This document shows, piece after piece, positions 33,501-44,619 of a stretch of DNA of 64,000 nt. The notes under the pieces are model-generated. The model was not told the DNA's origin. It saw nothing but the letters and a program-made list of their open reading frames with translations, and ran no database searches. The DNA is from Mesodorylaimus sp. YZB2_4 (taxonomy: Eukaryota; Nematoda; Enoplea; Dorylaimida; Dorylaimidae). The first letter of the stretch is position 1. Every line of letters begins with the position of its first letter. The stretch is from NCBI GenBank assembly GCA_030248295.1, contig JASANH010000201.1, positions 1 to 64,000 on the forward strand, read 5' to 3'. A program made the translations under genes and the position numbers.

Positions 33501-33732
33501 TCTTTTGGGAGGCGGTCGAAGGTGGACTGACGTGCAACTCATAGTTTCGCACTTCTACATCGATGACTCGAACGAAAAATGGTGGTTCACCAGTGCAAGT
33601 AGGGGAGCCATCGAGCTGCTCTGGAAATGAACGGCGCGATTTCTTTGGAGCAGCTGACGAGCTGTTAGCGTAAGATGTTTTCATATGGATCGAAGTGGAC
33701 GGCTGCGCAGGGCATCGACAGTTGTCAGCCAT
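30550..33732 (-). pseudogene. Second, fuller but broken copy of the GDGR-DSPG transposase family
   Basis: The minus strand carries exons in order: 33732-33345 (acidic, WDEEEEGSESDTDLELK), 33150-32794, 32730-32563 (INAWSSSIKLTHC, AVILSGNNFSKL), 32502 onward (RLILAGDGQYDSPRSC, CTYTLTAAGIGKQKD), 32177-31799 (VSELITDEHSMITADF and IDIWHKAKNVRLNV), 31724-31596 (LQNHLWKCSELACRG) and from 31529 (WWLRCLDHL, then FRHTGALESFNAL and ASKRIDFNYDAM). An acidic tail (DNADGEDEEGDEDCDF) ends at 30550. The acidic motifs GDGQ, TDEH, DIWH and LESFN follow the order of the DDE-like family also seen at 11.7-13.9 kb. A frame shift before GDGQ, a poor exon 1-2 phase and a stop before the LESFN block show decay. Confidence 0.65.
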
Positions 33733-33739
33733 ATCAGGA

Positions 33740-34345
33740 TGACAACTGTCGATGAAAATGAAAATAAGTCATTATTTGCCATGGATATCCTATCCCGACA
33801 GAGAGTAGTCACAAAGCGTAGGTCATCCGGTGCCGTATCAGTCGGCCAGAAACTCGCCGAGCAATGTCTATACTGCTGTGTGTTGGACTGGCCCTTATCG
33901 CTCCTAAACCGGTTGCGTGTACATCCCCGCGTTGGGGTGAGCCACAAGAATCCTCATGCCCGCACTACAAGACCGTCATGTAAATCTTGCGCGCTGCCTA
34001 CGAGGAGTTCTGCATAGTTCCGTCTCCAACAAGAACGCAAATAAATCTAGGGGCTAGAACGGGGAGACATAGGCCACTGATTGACCGAGAATGAGTTTTT
34101 TCTGGGGATTTTCTCATAAAAAAACGGTGTGACTGATTCTGTAATGAGGCTATCAAACACAAACATGTCATTCTCGCGCGTGGAACACAAATCGATGCTT
34201 GTGATCAGGCTTGATGCTTGCTAAAAATGGTAAAGAAAAGAGAAACTGCGGAAGGCAGACAGTGACCATTGTCCACTGTCCACTGTTTTTAGACTGTAGA
34301 GGCTAACGATAAGTCAACATAGACTGGCCTACAATCAGGCACAAG
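33740..34345. other. No gene recognised
   Basis: This is the upstream flank of the broken transposase copy. The plus-strand ORF at 33685-34017 overlaps the first exon antisense and has no motif. Confidence 0.3.
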
Positions 34346-34909
34346 ATGAAATGTATTCAGGACTTCTCAGTCATGGAACATGGTGCGCATGCCATACACA
34401 CGAGTATGCTAGTCTATTCGGACTATTCATTGTTGTATAAAGGACTGTATACGAGAATCAGAGTCTTTAATTTTACAGATTTAGACGCTAACTGTAAATG
34501 CTGCAGTGTTAGGTATGGACTGGATAAACACGAAGATGTCTATCACGTTTTTGTGAAATGCCCAAGAATTGAGTACTTTTAGGAGCAAGTGGAGGGACTG
34601 TTGAAAAAGCTAGACAATACTGTATTTCTTAGTGAGGAGAATAGGATTTTTGAAGTACTGGGTCTTCAACATAAACCTATTGCCTCAGTTGCAAACATGG
34701 TTTTGCAATGTACCCAGAGGTGTATATGGGCAGCAAGGGCGGCCAATGAGGAAGCCAATGAGCTAATCGACATGTGGGATTCGCTGGTGACCCGACTAAA
34801 AGGACTAATAAAACGAGCTAGGTGTATTTTGACACCGCAGGGTTTTCATGAGCAGTTTGTAAAGTTGTCTTTTATCGAGGTTTTGTATGCGATTCCAGGA
34901 GGATAAAGT
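34346..34909 (+). pseudogene. LINE C-terminal fragment with zinc knuckle
   Basis: One frame is open apart from a TAG at 34580-34582. It contains CKCCSVRYGLDKHEDVYHVF followed by VKCPRIEYF, a CxxC...H...C knuckle with the E-H-x-x-x-x-C layout seen after the reverse transcriptase in several non-LTR retrotransposons. An aliphatic tail follows, ending YAIPGG. The upstream reverse transcriptase is missing. An A/G-rich tract directly downstream (34925-35140) could be a decayed poly(A) tail. Confidence 0.55.
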
Positions 34910-34924
34910 CTGAGGGCTACATTT

Positions 34925-35140
34925 GAAAATTAAATTAAAAAAAAGAGAAAAAGAAAAAAGAAAAAAGAAAGAAGGAAATAGGAAAAAATGAGAAAAGAAA
35001 TTTAAAAAAGAGAAAAAAAAGCAAAAAATAAAATCAATAAATGAATGAATAAAACAAAATAATAATAAAAAAATGAAAAACTGAAAAAAAAGTAAAGAAG
35101 AAATAGGAAAAAAATGAAAACAAAAAACGAAGATAAAAAA
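34925..35140 (+). repeat. Adenine-rich low-complexity tract
   Basis: More than 200 bases consist almost only of A with scattered G and T. It directly follows the LINE fragment and would suit an expanded poly(A) tail. The long minus-strand ORFs over it are Phe/Leu low complexity and not genes. Confidence 0.8.
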
Positions 35141-35778
35141 GATTTTTGGTTGAAAGGGTGTCTTTCGGTAGACTGCACAAGTATGCAGGGACAAGCATCT
35201 CCTACTTTAGAAGTAAAATACCATATTGATTTGAGGGTATTTTTTGTCCTTTGTCTCTTGTTAGCATTTGAGCATAGGTCTCTTAGTGCCAGGGAAACGG
35301 GCATCATGGCTTTTGGAGAATGGGGTGCGTAGAATGAGGAGGTGTGATAATACGATAAAATGTAATGGCTAATATAGTTTTGGGTTTTGTTGAACTTACA
35401 TTTTGCTTTGTCTAATAAACAAATACGTTGAAAAAATCAAATAGAAGATCATCGAAATGTGTTAGTATAGGGCGACTGGACCAGCCGAGCACACTTATAG
35501 AGACCCCTTTTGCGTAAGCGGACTCTCTGGTTCTCGCAACGAAAATACGAACAACTGTTTCTCTTCCCAATAATTCCTGGCCAAGAGTTGATGAAATAAG
35601 AATTGATTTTGATGCACAAATAAACACCTTCAGCACCTGTTTCAGATGATTAAGTGAAGGCACCACGAGCAACGTACTTATCGTTAGTTTGCTAAGGTGT
35701 GCGTGAGGCACCTTCTGGTGACACAAAATAGTTAGCCTGCCGCTCACGAACTGCTGAACCGATTTCACTGTTTCTCTT

Positions 35779-36440
35779 TTACCCCATTTTCTCTCTGAAG
35801 GTAGCAGTTCCCCGACTCTCAGCTCTCCATTCTGCATCCCGAAGAGAACCGTCTTCCAATTCGGTGTCGACCATAGATGATGCTGAATAGCGCTTCCATT
35901 CGGGCAGTTCTTGATCGTCTTGTCGAAGAAAGTCTCGTAGAACGACACAGGCCTTAACGATTGTTTCAACTCTCCTTGGTTCCAGTCCAATTGGACGACA
36001 CAGCACTCGGAAACGAGATGCCATTACTCCAAACGCATTATTGATAGTTCTCCTAGCTCGTGAAAGGAGATAGTCAAATACTCGCTGTCGATTGCTCGCT
36101 GCCACTCCACCAAACGGTTTGATAATCCGTTCCCCTGAAAAATTCTGTGTCTACGTCGAAATGCAGATAGAAAAATCTTACTGAATTTACCTAGTGGGAA
36201 AACATCATCGACGACAAAAACGTATGGGCACATCGTATTATCATAGTTTAAGAAGTGAACATCAGGTAGATTTAAGCTACGAACTCCATTTTCCAGTGCC
36301 TTTCCAAACTGGCATCGACTAAGTACTCCGCTGTCACCTTCTTGACCAAAGGCACCATTATCAACGTACGAAAAACGATAAGATGCATCGGACACTGCCA
36401 TCAGGATGATACTGTGGACAGATTCCTGCATGGGTACCCA
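35779..36440 (-). pseudogene. PIF/Harbinger transposase (HARBI1-like DDE domain), 5'-truncated
   Basis: Exon 1 (about 36440-36191) codes SIILMAVSDASYRFSYVDNG and AFGQEGDSGVLSRCQFGKAL, then PYVFVVDDVFPL. It splices through a 56-base intron (GTAAAT...TTTTTCAG) in phase to exon 2 (36134-35779): ERIIKPFGGVAASNRQRVF, SRARRTINNAFGVMASRFRV, then a C-terminal acidic tail. The VD and DD motifs are the first two catalytic aspartates of the DDE_Tnp_4 fold. The third acidic site, normally RxxxENAFG, reads TINNAFG, so Glu is replaced by Asn and catalysis should be lost. The coding sequence upstream of exon 1 is replaced by a TACCCR hexamer array. Both the truncation and the lost Glu argue for a dead copy. 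Confidence 0.75.
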
Positions 36441-36567
36441 TACCCGTACCCATACCCGCACCCACCCGTACCCGGCGGGTATGGGTACGGTTTGGGTAAG
36501 AGGCGACGGGTACGGGTATGGGTTTGGGTGAGGGTTGGCGGGAACGGGTATAGGTACGGGTATTCGT
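36434..36567. repeat. TACCCR hexamer array arranged as an inverted repeat
   Basis: The first half is TACCCATACCCG-type units. At about 36473 the sequence flips to CGGGTATGGGTACGG-type units, so the two halves can fold on each other. It sits exactly at the 5' end of the Harbinger transposase exon. The unit resembles degenerate telomere-like hexamers but is not the nematode TTAGGC. Confidence 0.85.
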
Positions 36568-36569
36568 TC

Positions 36570-39216
36570 TTGTATTTTTTTTAACAGCGCTGCAAATTTG
36601 AATCTTATGCAGTTTGTGACTGTTTTTAGCGAAATAGTTCTGATGTCTGCTTTTTTGAGGCTAGTTGTGACCACTGTTGATATCAATATCCACATCTATA
36701 CGTAATCGATATTGATATCATTTAGAATATCGAAATCGTATCCATATTTATATCCGTATCTCTCGGGATATCCATATGTACTATCTGTTTTTTTGGAATG
36801 TACACGCGGCACGTGAAGTGCGTGTATTCTTAAAGCAAAAAGGCGAACTACAGTTTGTGGGTGGGTCGTCGCCTAGCAACTTGTAGTTCGCCGTTGGCGA
36901 TTGACGAAGAAATGCGTTTGTCCCGATGTTTAGAGAATGAGTCACCAGCTGTGTCAACATTGTAGGCCTACGTTTTATGAGGGTGGGCCTGGGGTGGGGC
37001 CTTGATGTATATAATTAAAGAATCTTGTGTGATCATGCGATCAGCAATCATCGAAACATATCATTCCTAATTTCATCGGCTGATTGATGGACCAAAAACA
37101 AATTCTCGATCAGTGCACCTACTGCAAGAATAGTCAGCAATTATGCTTGACAATGGAATTAAAAAGTTCTTTTTAATCGCTTTCGATTTCAAAGACAGCG
37201 CTTTTCCAAAAGAAGGATATTGTGGAGCTATTGGACTCCTGACTGGTTCATTTGCAATGATACTATCTGCTTTCAGCGCTTTTGCCGTTTGATCCCCAGG
37301 CCAAGGCTGTTATAAGGCCGGCTGAAGCCGAATGTCACCTCAAGCTTAAGTCTTGTATGTACCAGACTAAGCCTAAGCCTGGTGTCATATGCCAGCCTAA
37401 GCTTTAGCCAAAGCCTAGTACCAGCCTAAGCTAATCGGGCCAGCTAACCTATTGTATGTTGGGGACCAAACAGCAAAAGTGCCTTGCTTTCTAGTGTCGG
37501 GCCATTAGTACCTCGTGCGGTCAGCTTTCCAGCAATCACACTTTTCGATTTTTGAGGAGATTCAAGATCTTTCTTGTAATTTGAGTAGGTTTTTAGGATT
37601 TTGAGCGGCACCTTGAAATTTGAGGAGTTTTCTGAGGTTTTTGAGGGTGCTGGGAACCATGTGTAATTTTGTAGTTGCGTGTTTGCAGCAGGGTATCCTA
37701 TTGTTTTCGCCGCCTACCCAATTCTTTTCAAATAGAATTTTCAGCGACGGCAGCGTTTTCTAGAAATTTCAGCTAAAACTTTTTGTTGCAACCGCTATTT
37801 ATCATTTCTTAAAAATTTCAATCAACAAACCAACGAAAACTTGAAATTGCAGACGAGAAATCGGATGGTTTTCCAGAATTTTCTGGCGTGCGCACAGGTA
37901 CATCCATGTCGCACAGCATGTGATGCTCAGGTACATCGTGGAGGCAGCCATTGTTGGGGAAAATTTGCATACGCGCTAGCCCTGCGCTTTAAGTTAGTGC
38001 GCACCCGAAATCTACGTGAATTATACTAAAGCGTTTCCCCCAGTAAAGCGCTTCCCTTAAGTGTACATCCAAAACCGGCTGATAAATTCAAAAATACACT
38101 CCGATATTGGTTTTTTGACATTTTACGCGCACTTACAATTCAGCTTGTTGTAATCGTGGAATTATGCTCGTCAATAATTCTGAATTCGTGCTTGATATGT
38201 CGTTTGCGTCAGGAAACGCGGTCGTTCAAAAGAAAACTTAACAAACCCGACAAATATATGAGCAGAGACGGGTTACTTTTGCTGTGATTATTGTAATAAC
38301 TGCATTTATTTTACTTGCTACAGCATCATGTATTTTAGCTGCGTCAGAAATTGCGTTTTTCTTTTTTCAATCCAGGAGAAAAAATTTAAGTAGTATAAAA
38401 TTCTGGCTCAAATCAGCAATGCCTTGATCCATACCAGCAAGTGCATATATATTTTTCCATGTTGTCACACTCAAAGATTGGCTCAGCATCACTAAATTGT
38501 GGTTCCTTCTCACATCGCTTACACGCAGTCATTCGATTTTTTTGCAATCACCTTATGGAACAGATTACCAGAGGGCACTGCTTAGGCATTGCAAGTTTGA
38601 GAACTTTTATCGTCAATCAAAAACATGATTTTGTAACGTTTTTTTTGACTGCTTTCTCACCTTTGCTTTGTTTCAACCTATTCCTTGATTTTTCCAATTT
38701 GCAGCTGCTCTTCTTCATGCCTTTCAATGATCGTTTGCAGTGGAACTGATCCATTGAAAGTAAATGGTCCTAAGTCATAAGGTCTCTTGCTGAATGTTTA
38801 ACACACGACCCGTTTCACGGGGGTGGGGGCATTTGTCTTCTTCGGCGAGACACTCAACCATATGTCTACAAGCTCAAGAACTAATCTTCATCGCATTCGC
38901 CTACTATCCTTCTTTATTATGAGCAGAGAAACCGTTGAACTATGAGGAGTGATTGGCCGTCCATGGCTGCATGCACAAATGGATAAAAGGGGATATATGT
39001 AAAGTGCACCCCGCGAAAATAACCTGAAAACGAAGCGCCCCAGCCAGCCCACATGGATACAACGATTTGTCCAAACATACCGTTCATTGAGATGGACAGA
39101 TGGGCGAGGACGAGCCACGCAAACCGAGGTCCCCTGCGACGACTGTACTGACGCCAAATCCTCAATTGAAAGCGACGTATTTTCTCGGATTTTGAACGCT
39201 ATTAGTTTGATGACTT
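36570..39216. other. No gene recognised; simple-sequence patches
   Basis: Around 36670-36780 ATATCC and GATATC words recur. Around 37320-37440 AAGCCTAAGC-type words recur. ORFs at 37841-38029, 38441-38749 and 38888-39165 show no motif. No RNA gene was seen. Confidence 0.4.
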
Positions 39217-39356
39217 CGACTTTACTGGCGTCTACCTAAATTATCGACTTTACTGGCGTCTACCTAAATTATCGACTTTACTGGCGTCTACCTAAATTAT
39301 CGACTTTACTGGCGTCTACCTAAATTATTGACTTCACTGGCGTCCACCTAAATTAT
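39217..39356 (+). repeat. 28-bp satellite, five units
   Basis: The unit CGACTTTACTGGCGTCTACC followed by TAAATTAT repeats five times. Units 1-4 are identical and unit 5 differs at three positions, indicating recent expansion. Confidence 0.95.
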
Positions 39357-39622
39357 CGTCTAAACAAGATTCGGAGCTTACAGGATGGGGTGATAACCGA
39401 TAACTTCTGATGTCGTACAAGGTTCGTCAAAACATTTCGGATCTTTCTCGAATAAAAGATTCCAAGCCAAAAATTGAATAACACAGCCAATAAACTCACT
39501 AAAAAGATATAAGCGCAGTTTTGTGTCACTATGCCGATAAAATACCAATGATCATATCTAGCTGGGATACATGATCACACAATGCATGCATGTAGTCCCC
39601 TGGATATACACAGGACAAAAGC

Positions 39623-41547
39623 CTAAAATTTTCTTACACGGGTTGTTCTTTTAAATCTGTCGATCTTCTGCCAACAAAGAACTGTTCCATTAACCAAGCT
39701 ACGGACACATAATTTTACGCAATTGCCTGACATTTTCCATTTTCCATCATAGACCACCTTTTTCCATAGAATGAAACAGCAATAGACCAAGGCTTGTGCA
39801 ACCGAGATGATGGAAAATCTGAGGTACACACCCCAAACTCCCCCTATTTCGCAGAAGGACAAATATGCCCTGTTGACTGCCTCTTCGTTGATCATGCGGT
39901 AAGATGAAGATGGAAAAAAAAACGAATTCTGCTCATCGCCACATTTGACTGCACCTCGCGCTGGTGCCGGATATATCCATAGCTGGCCGACCATATTGGG
40001 TAGGACCAACGAGAGCAGGGCGTGCGACAAATTTTAAATAGCTTTTCATGCGTCTCTTGGAACTGAAATTAAAAGGCATGATTCGAGGCAGTTTTCAACC
40101 TGGAAGAAAGGACTGACGAATTCGTCAATGTTAAACTTATCACCGAAAGGTCTCATAAAATCTTGCATTTGTCCGCCTAGCAGCTGGAACAAGGAGAAAA
40201 CCACTTCCATTCTGCACTCTGTCTCGTTTCCCGCATGGTATGTCAATAGTGGCACTATGCAGCCCACATTCGACATCAAAGCATCTAGCAAGCCCTCAGC
40301 CATGCAAAGGGCACGATTCGAGTCGTAGTAATCAAAGAGTTTCAATTTCGGGACATTTTCGTTTAATACGCAGCCAGAGATTACGTTGATTTTGTTCAGT
40401 GGCGCCAGTGTAATTATTGCATCTGCTCCTGCTGGAATTGCCACTGGTGAAGAAAGGACAGATGGCATGGTGTCAACATGCACTAAGAAACCATCAGCCC
40501 CAGTGTCCTCATCAAACACCACTGAGGATCGATCGAAAAAGGCATCTAAGGTCAAGCCACTCGTTACCACTTTTGATGGGTCTACGGCCGCCCCTCCTCT
40601 GGCTTCTGGCCCACTTACGACTTGATTTACCTAGAAAGTGAAGGTCGTTAGTGAGGTCGCGAGATGCCAGATACGTGACTCACGTCTATCTGATAGCAGT
40701 TTCCATGATCGATGACGATATATTTCGCAGCTGAACAACAGTGAAATTCCTGACCAGCAAAAGCACAATTAGAAAGGGCTTCTGGACAAAGTCTGGAAAT
40801 TATTTTCAGGAATAACTGAACTGGGTGTGTGAGATTCTGCGCTGATGCCTCCGCTCCCTTTAGAGCCACTGTTGTTAGCAGTGAATTGTCGCTAGAAGCT
40901 AGTCCATTGATTGATGTGCTGCCTAGAAAGTCTGTCACATTGTCTTCAGTTGGCCCGACTCTGCGCATTCGACGGAGGATATTATCGGGAAAGTACCAGT
41001 AATTATTAAGGCTATGGTATCTTATTTGGGGCAGACAGATGCTGATTTTCGGGAATGGCGCGGTCGCGCCAACCACTTGAGCTTCATTAATAATGCTTGT
41101 TCCTTCTTCCGCATATCGCTGTCCGACACAGTATGATGAATACGTCATAGCGACTCGGCCAGAAATGATGGCTGTTATGAACAGATATCGTTCCCCTTTA
41201 CTTTTTGCCTTATAAGCGTCTTCAATGCCGGCGATGGTAATTTTTGATGCCAATTCACCCATTTCGTCCAACCCGGGGCTCTCATCCTGATCTTCGCCTG
41301 AACTCGTATCTGGCTCGCTGGTGCTCGGATGATCTCTGGCGAGTTCAGCCATTGCACTTGCTCCCACTGCTTGCCACCTTGAAGATGTTGATTCTTGAGC
41401 TAGTTGTATTTTCCTATTTCTTCGCTGAGTACGTCCAACAGTGGTCATTCGGGTAGGATCCTTTCCTTTTAGGGTTTTCGTGAACAGTTGTTGTCGTTGG
41501 CTCATGCTTTCAGGAATAACTGTAGGTACCAAAGTCGGAAACATCAC
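39623..41547 (-). CDS. DEG/ENaC (amiloride-sensitive type) sodium channel subunit
   Basis: Three exons in phase: A 41547-40684, B 40630-40100, C 40062-39623. Exon A has a long cytoplasmic N-terminus, a weak TM1 (YLFITAIISGRVAMTYSSYC) and PFPKISICLPQIRYHSL at the FPAVTIC position. It then has CPEALSNCAFAGQEFHCCSA and IVIDHGNCYQID, the standard Cys/GxCY block. Exon B has GLTLDAF, GFLVHVD and the palm/thumb stretch with PAGADAIITL, plus further cysteines. Exon C starts KICRTPCSRWSYPIWSASYG, the CxxxCxxxxYxxxxS block, and later has the TM2 region LSFCEIGGVWGVYLRFSIIS. Within exon C the frame changes at a 9-A run (39914-39922), one base away from continuity. Expected: plasma-membrane cation channel with two TM segments and a large ectodomain, possibly peptide-, acid- or touch-gated. 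The gene is functional only if the A run is an error. Confidence 0.82.
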
Positions 41548-41549
41548 TG

Positions 41550-42944
41550 CGGTCTGGCTTCCTGGTCAGTGTCTTTAATATGAAAACATCGAAGTAAGGG
41601 TGCTGGTTGCTACGGGAATCCTGTAGCAATGACATCGTCGTGAAACGACTGTTTCCCTCGTGGCAGTTTGAATAAACACGGCGCCAGGAGCTTGTTGCTC
41701 AAAGCTAACAGTTTTGGAAAGCGTGCCCGCGTGCATTTAGATTATAATGCTCATTAATAACACAGCTAACTGACCGAATTTAAGCGTAGTCATCGACGAA
41801 AGCCCCATGGTGACAGGAGCAAGGGAGAATGAGGTGATGTTGACAAAGTCACCTGGTAATCGAAATTGCGTTGGCGTTGTGCAGAAAATACAAAGTAAGT
41901 ATAATTGAGTATACGAATACACAATTGCATCAATAAACACAGCCCCCACATACAGCAGAATGCTGGCTGGCACATGTTAGATTAATTTGTTAAAATCAGT
42001 TTGTTCGATGATTTTAAAAAAAGCAACTTCTTCAACTTTAACCTCACATTCGGCTTGCACACTCGCTTTCGGCTTCCCAATAATCGTTCGGTTTTTCGGT
42101 TTTTGTATCCCTTACAAAATCTCTTTGTTTCTAGTAATAATACCCCGAAAAGATAATTCTCGTAGCTCGCCAGGCGTCACTCTGAAACAATCTAAGTGAG
42201 CGAGCGAAACGACGTAAATACTTCTCTAGATTGTACAATAGCCTATTCACGGTTTGCCTCCCTCTAGCAACAGTAGGAAGGCGATTAGAATGCAACTGAC
42301 CTGCGCAGCTTGCTCAATCGTGTCGCCTTCTTGATTTTCTAAATTTTTTCAATTTTTTGTATTTTTGGGTTCCTTGAGAAAAATACCCGAAGCCTGAGTG
42401 TTGGGAGGTCAAACTCGAAGCCTAAAATCTAAAAACGAGTTTGGAAAAAAACTTGCGTGTTTATCTCAACGCTCGGGCTTCTTCGCCATACAATTATTCA
42501 AAAACTCTCAGGACTTCAGGCCACCAGCACTGCTGAATGAGTTAGCCAGTCGCCTCTGAAATTTTGCAGAGAGCTTTCTTTCGCACCTTGGAACAGTAAA
42601 AAAATTATAATTTGGTTTTGTAAATTTCGACTTTACAGTTGGCGATGTTCCCTCGCGGCCCATCCATGTTTTTTGTGGCCTTAAATAATAATAATCAAAA
42701 GCTCTTGTAACTCTAATTATGAGCAGAACAACGAAAGCATTGATGCAGACTATTGATCTCATCTCATTCGTTACACCCACTAGGGTGGCTTAAGAAAAAC
42801 GGCGCGGTAGTTAGTCGTGCCAACGAAGATTGCAAACATTATTGGTTTTGAATGTCGGATGAATAGTTCAGATTGGATGATCCAATCCGAATTTTTCGGA
42901 TGGCGATTTTTTTCGACCGATCGTATCCAATCCGGCCGTGAGTC
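41550..42944. other. No gene recognised upstream of the channel gene
   Basis: A 78-codon minus-strand ORF (41737-41973) has hydrophobic stretches (ASILLYVGAVFIDAIVYSY, TLKFGQLAVLLMSIII) and might be a further exon or a small membrane protein; no family fits. The ORF 42508-42780 (-) has no motif. No repeats were noticed. Confidence 0.3.
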
Positions 42945-43085
42945 GGCGCAGAACGCCCTCGTGTGTAGATGCTCCCAGTGGACAGACATCGATGAAAGCT
43001 GCCAGAAAAGCTGGTCGGCAATGCTTATCATAACGACTGCTGGCTGGTTATTGGCAAGACTATCAGGGGCGACGTGTGGCCCACC
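42945..43085 (+). repeat. SINE-like repeat, copy 4 (tail only)
   Basis: It shares GCGCAGAACGCCCTCGTGTG, GATGCTCCCAGTGGA and ACGACTGCTGGCTGGTTATT with the matching tail of the copy at 50400-50515 (GATGCCCTCATGTGGAGGTG, CTGCTGGCCGGCTATTG). The head is absent. Confidence 0.6.
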
Positions 43086-43435
43086 GACAAAAATTTGTTT
43101 AAAAACCTGTGGGTAACAACAACTGGTGGCTTCTCTTTTCATGGAAGGTTCGAAGATAGTACAGTATACAGTGGGTGGATCTGGGGATAACCAACCATTT
43201 GTGTCATAAGTTTCGCTAACTTTCCAAAGATTATTAAATGTTGGGACAGCTTTAGCTGATGAATGCCTTTATAGTCTTGATTTCCCTATAGTGGACTTAA
43301 ATAATAACTTAAATAACTGTTTGTCTAGATTTTTATAGCTTCTGGATTCGTATAGAGGACCATCAGCCGCGAGAAATTCAGAAATGTGTTTTGCTTTTAT
43401 ACGAAATAGCGACTTGAAAACCCCATCTCACTGTC

Positions 43436-43545
43436 GGACAATGGTTATTGATGGTCAATCTGCGGAATCAAGGAAAATCATTGGGTCAAATCGCTAAAGA
43501 AACGGGCATCAACCGATTCACCACTAGTAGGAAAACCAGTAGTAC
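43436..43545 (+). pseudogene. Tc1/mariner-like helix-turn-helix fragment
   Basis: One frame reads MVNLRNQGKSLGQIAKETGI followed by NRFTTSRKTSS. LxxxGKSxxxIAxxxGIxxxTxxR is the pattern of the first helix-turn-helix of Tc1/mariner transposases. No stop-free continuation or catalytic domain follows; the next 350 bases are Gly/Trp/Ser-rich in translation with repeated CTGGAATTCCAG-like words. It is probably a small relic. Confidence 0.35.
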
Positions 43546-43559
43546 TAAAAACTGGTCAA

Positions 43560-44250
43560 GGGAATATGGGCGTCGTGCAACTGGAAATAGTGTTCGCGCC
43601 TGGAATCCAGCTTGGATTTAGACGTGGACCTGGAGGAAGTGTCTGGAACTGCCTGGATTCCAGCTGGAAGTAAATCGAGGAAGAGTGGAAGATATGCAAA
43701 ATCAAGTGAATTCCAGAGGATTCTATATGCTTGGAAGAATGGATTCCGAGCATATACCTCCTTGTAATACGGACGTAATCTGACGGAAGAGACTGGCACC
43801 CAGAAGGAAGTGTATAGTGTGGATGGGATCCAGGTGAACATTAACGGAATTCACTGGTGCACGCCCGTAATTCTATGGTGTAAACCAGATCCAGATGGAA
43901 ATAAGTGATATGGATCGGTATCCAGGTGTAAACTGTGCGTCATGGGGTGGCATCCGCATGGAATCGAGTAACGCAGGTCGCAAATTTCTGCCTGGTCTCC
44001 GCTGTCCAGCCTGAATGCCGTCTTGCTTTCAGAATCACAACCCAGAGAAATTCAACAGTTTCGTTGTATTTTTCATAGTCATAAGTCCCCGCATTCATGA
44101 GTTGCAAATGATAAGTCATAACAGAAATACGCCAAGAGTTACTAGACATGACAAGGTATTCGTAGCGGACTGGCGTAACAGAGAGCGGCTTAATCACGGA
44201 CCAACACACAAGCCTCATCATAACCGAGTGGTTTTCTGGATAGGGGATCG
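43560..44250. other. Degenerate TGGAATYCAGC-word region, no gene recognised
   Basis: CTGGAATCCAGCTTGG, CTGGATTCCAGCTGG and AATTCCAGAGG recur between 43600 and 43830, giving local self-complementarity. ORFs on both strands are low complexity. Confidence 0.4.
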
Positions 44251-44619
44251 TTGACTGATCTTCCGAACAAAGACAACGCGACAACAGCGAGCATTATTAA
44301 GTGGAATGATGAAGCTGATGATCTAGGACACGCATACGGTGAGATTTCACTGTTTTCTCCTGTGCATCATGATGTATACGCGTTGGCGAGGAAGTTTAAG
44401 CGTCTTATGCCGACGAACATTCTTACTGTTTCTGCCCCAGCGAGCCCAAGACTGTACGAATTGTGTGACGCGCGTCTTTACGGTTCATTTTTTAATTCTG
44501 TCCCACAAAGTGACGACTACAAGGTGATCTTGTTTGCTGATATCATATATGGTGCTGTTTTGATTTTATCTGATAGCTCGCTGACAGTGACAGATTTATT
44601 GCCTTTCGAAGGTGACTAG
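44251..44619 (+). CDS. Hypothetical 122-residue ORF
   Basis: It is open from ATG to TAG, with reasonably mixed composition: SIIKWNDEADDLGHAYGE, FKRLMPTNILTVSAPASP and YKVILFADIIYGAVLIL. No signal peptide, metal site or family motif was recognised. It could be an exon with extra sequence or a chance ORF. Confidence 0.25.
   Translation: MTDLPNKDNATTASIIKWNDEADDLGHAYGEISLFSPVHHDVYALARKFKRLMPTNILTVSAPASPRLYELCDARLYGSFFNSVPQSDDYKVILFADIIYGAVLILSDSSLTVTDLLPFEGD

Noticed and set aside
34805..35307. Long minus-strand ORFs rich in Phe, Leu and Ile, resembling a membrane protein
   Set aside because: They run over an A-rich low-complexity tract on the other strand; the hydrophobicity is a by-product of T-rich codons.
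35412..35990. A 192-codon minus-strand ORF
   Set aside because: It overlaps the second Harbinger exon in another frame; the Harbinger frame carries the conserved motifs.
36434..36567. Internal telomere sequence
   Set aside because: The unit is TACCCR in both orientations and does not match TTAGGC or TTAGGG; simple satellite or foldback is the better reading.
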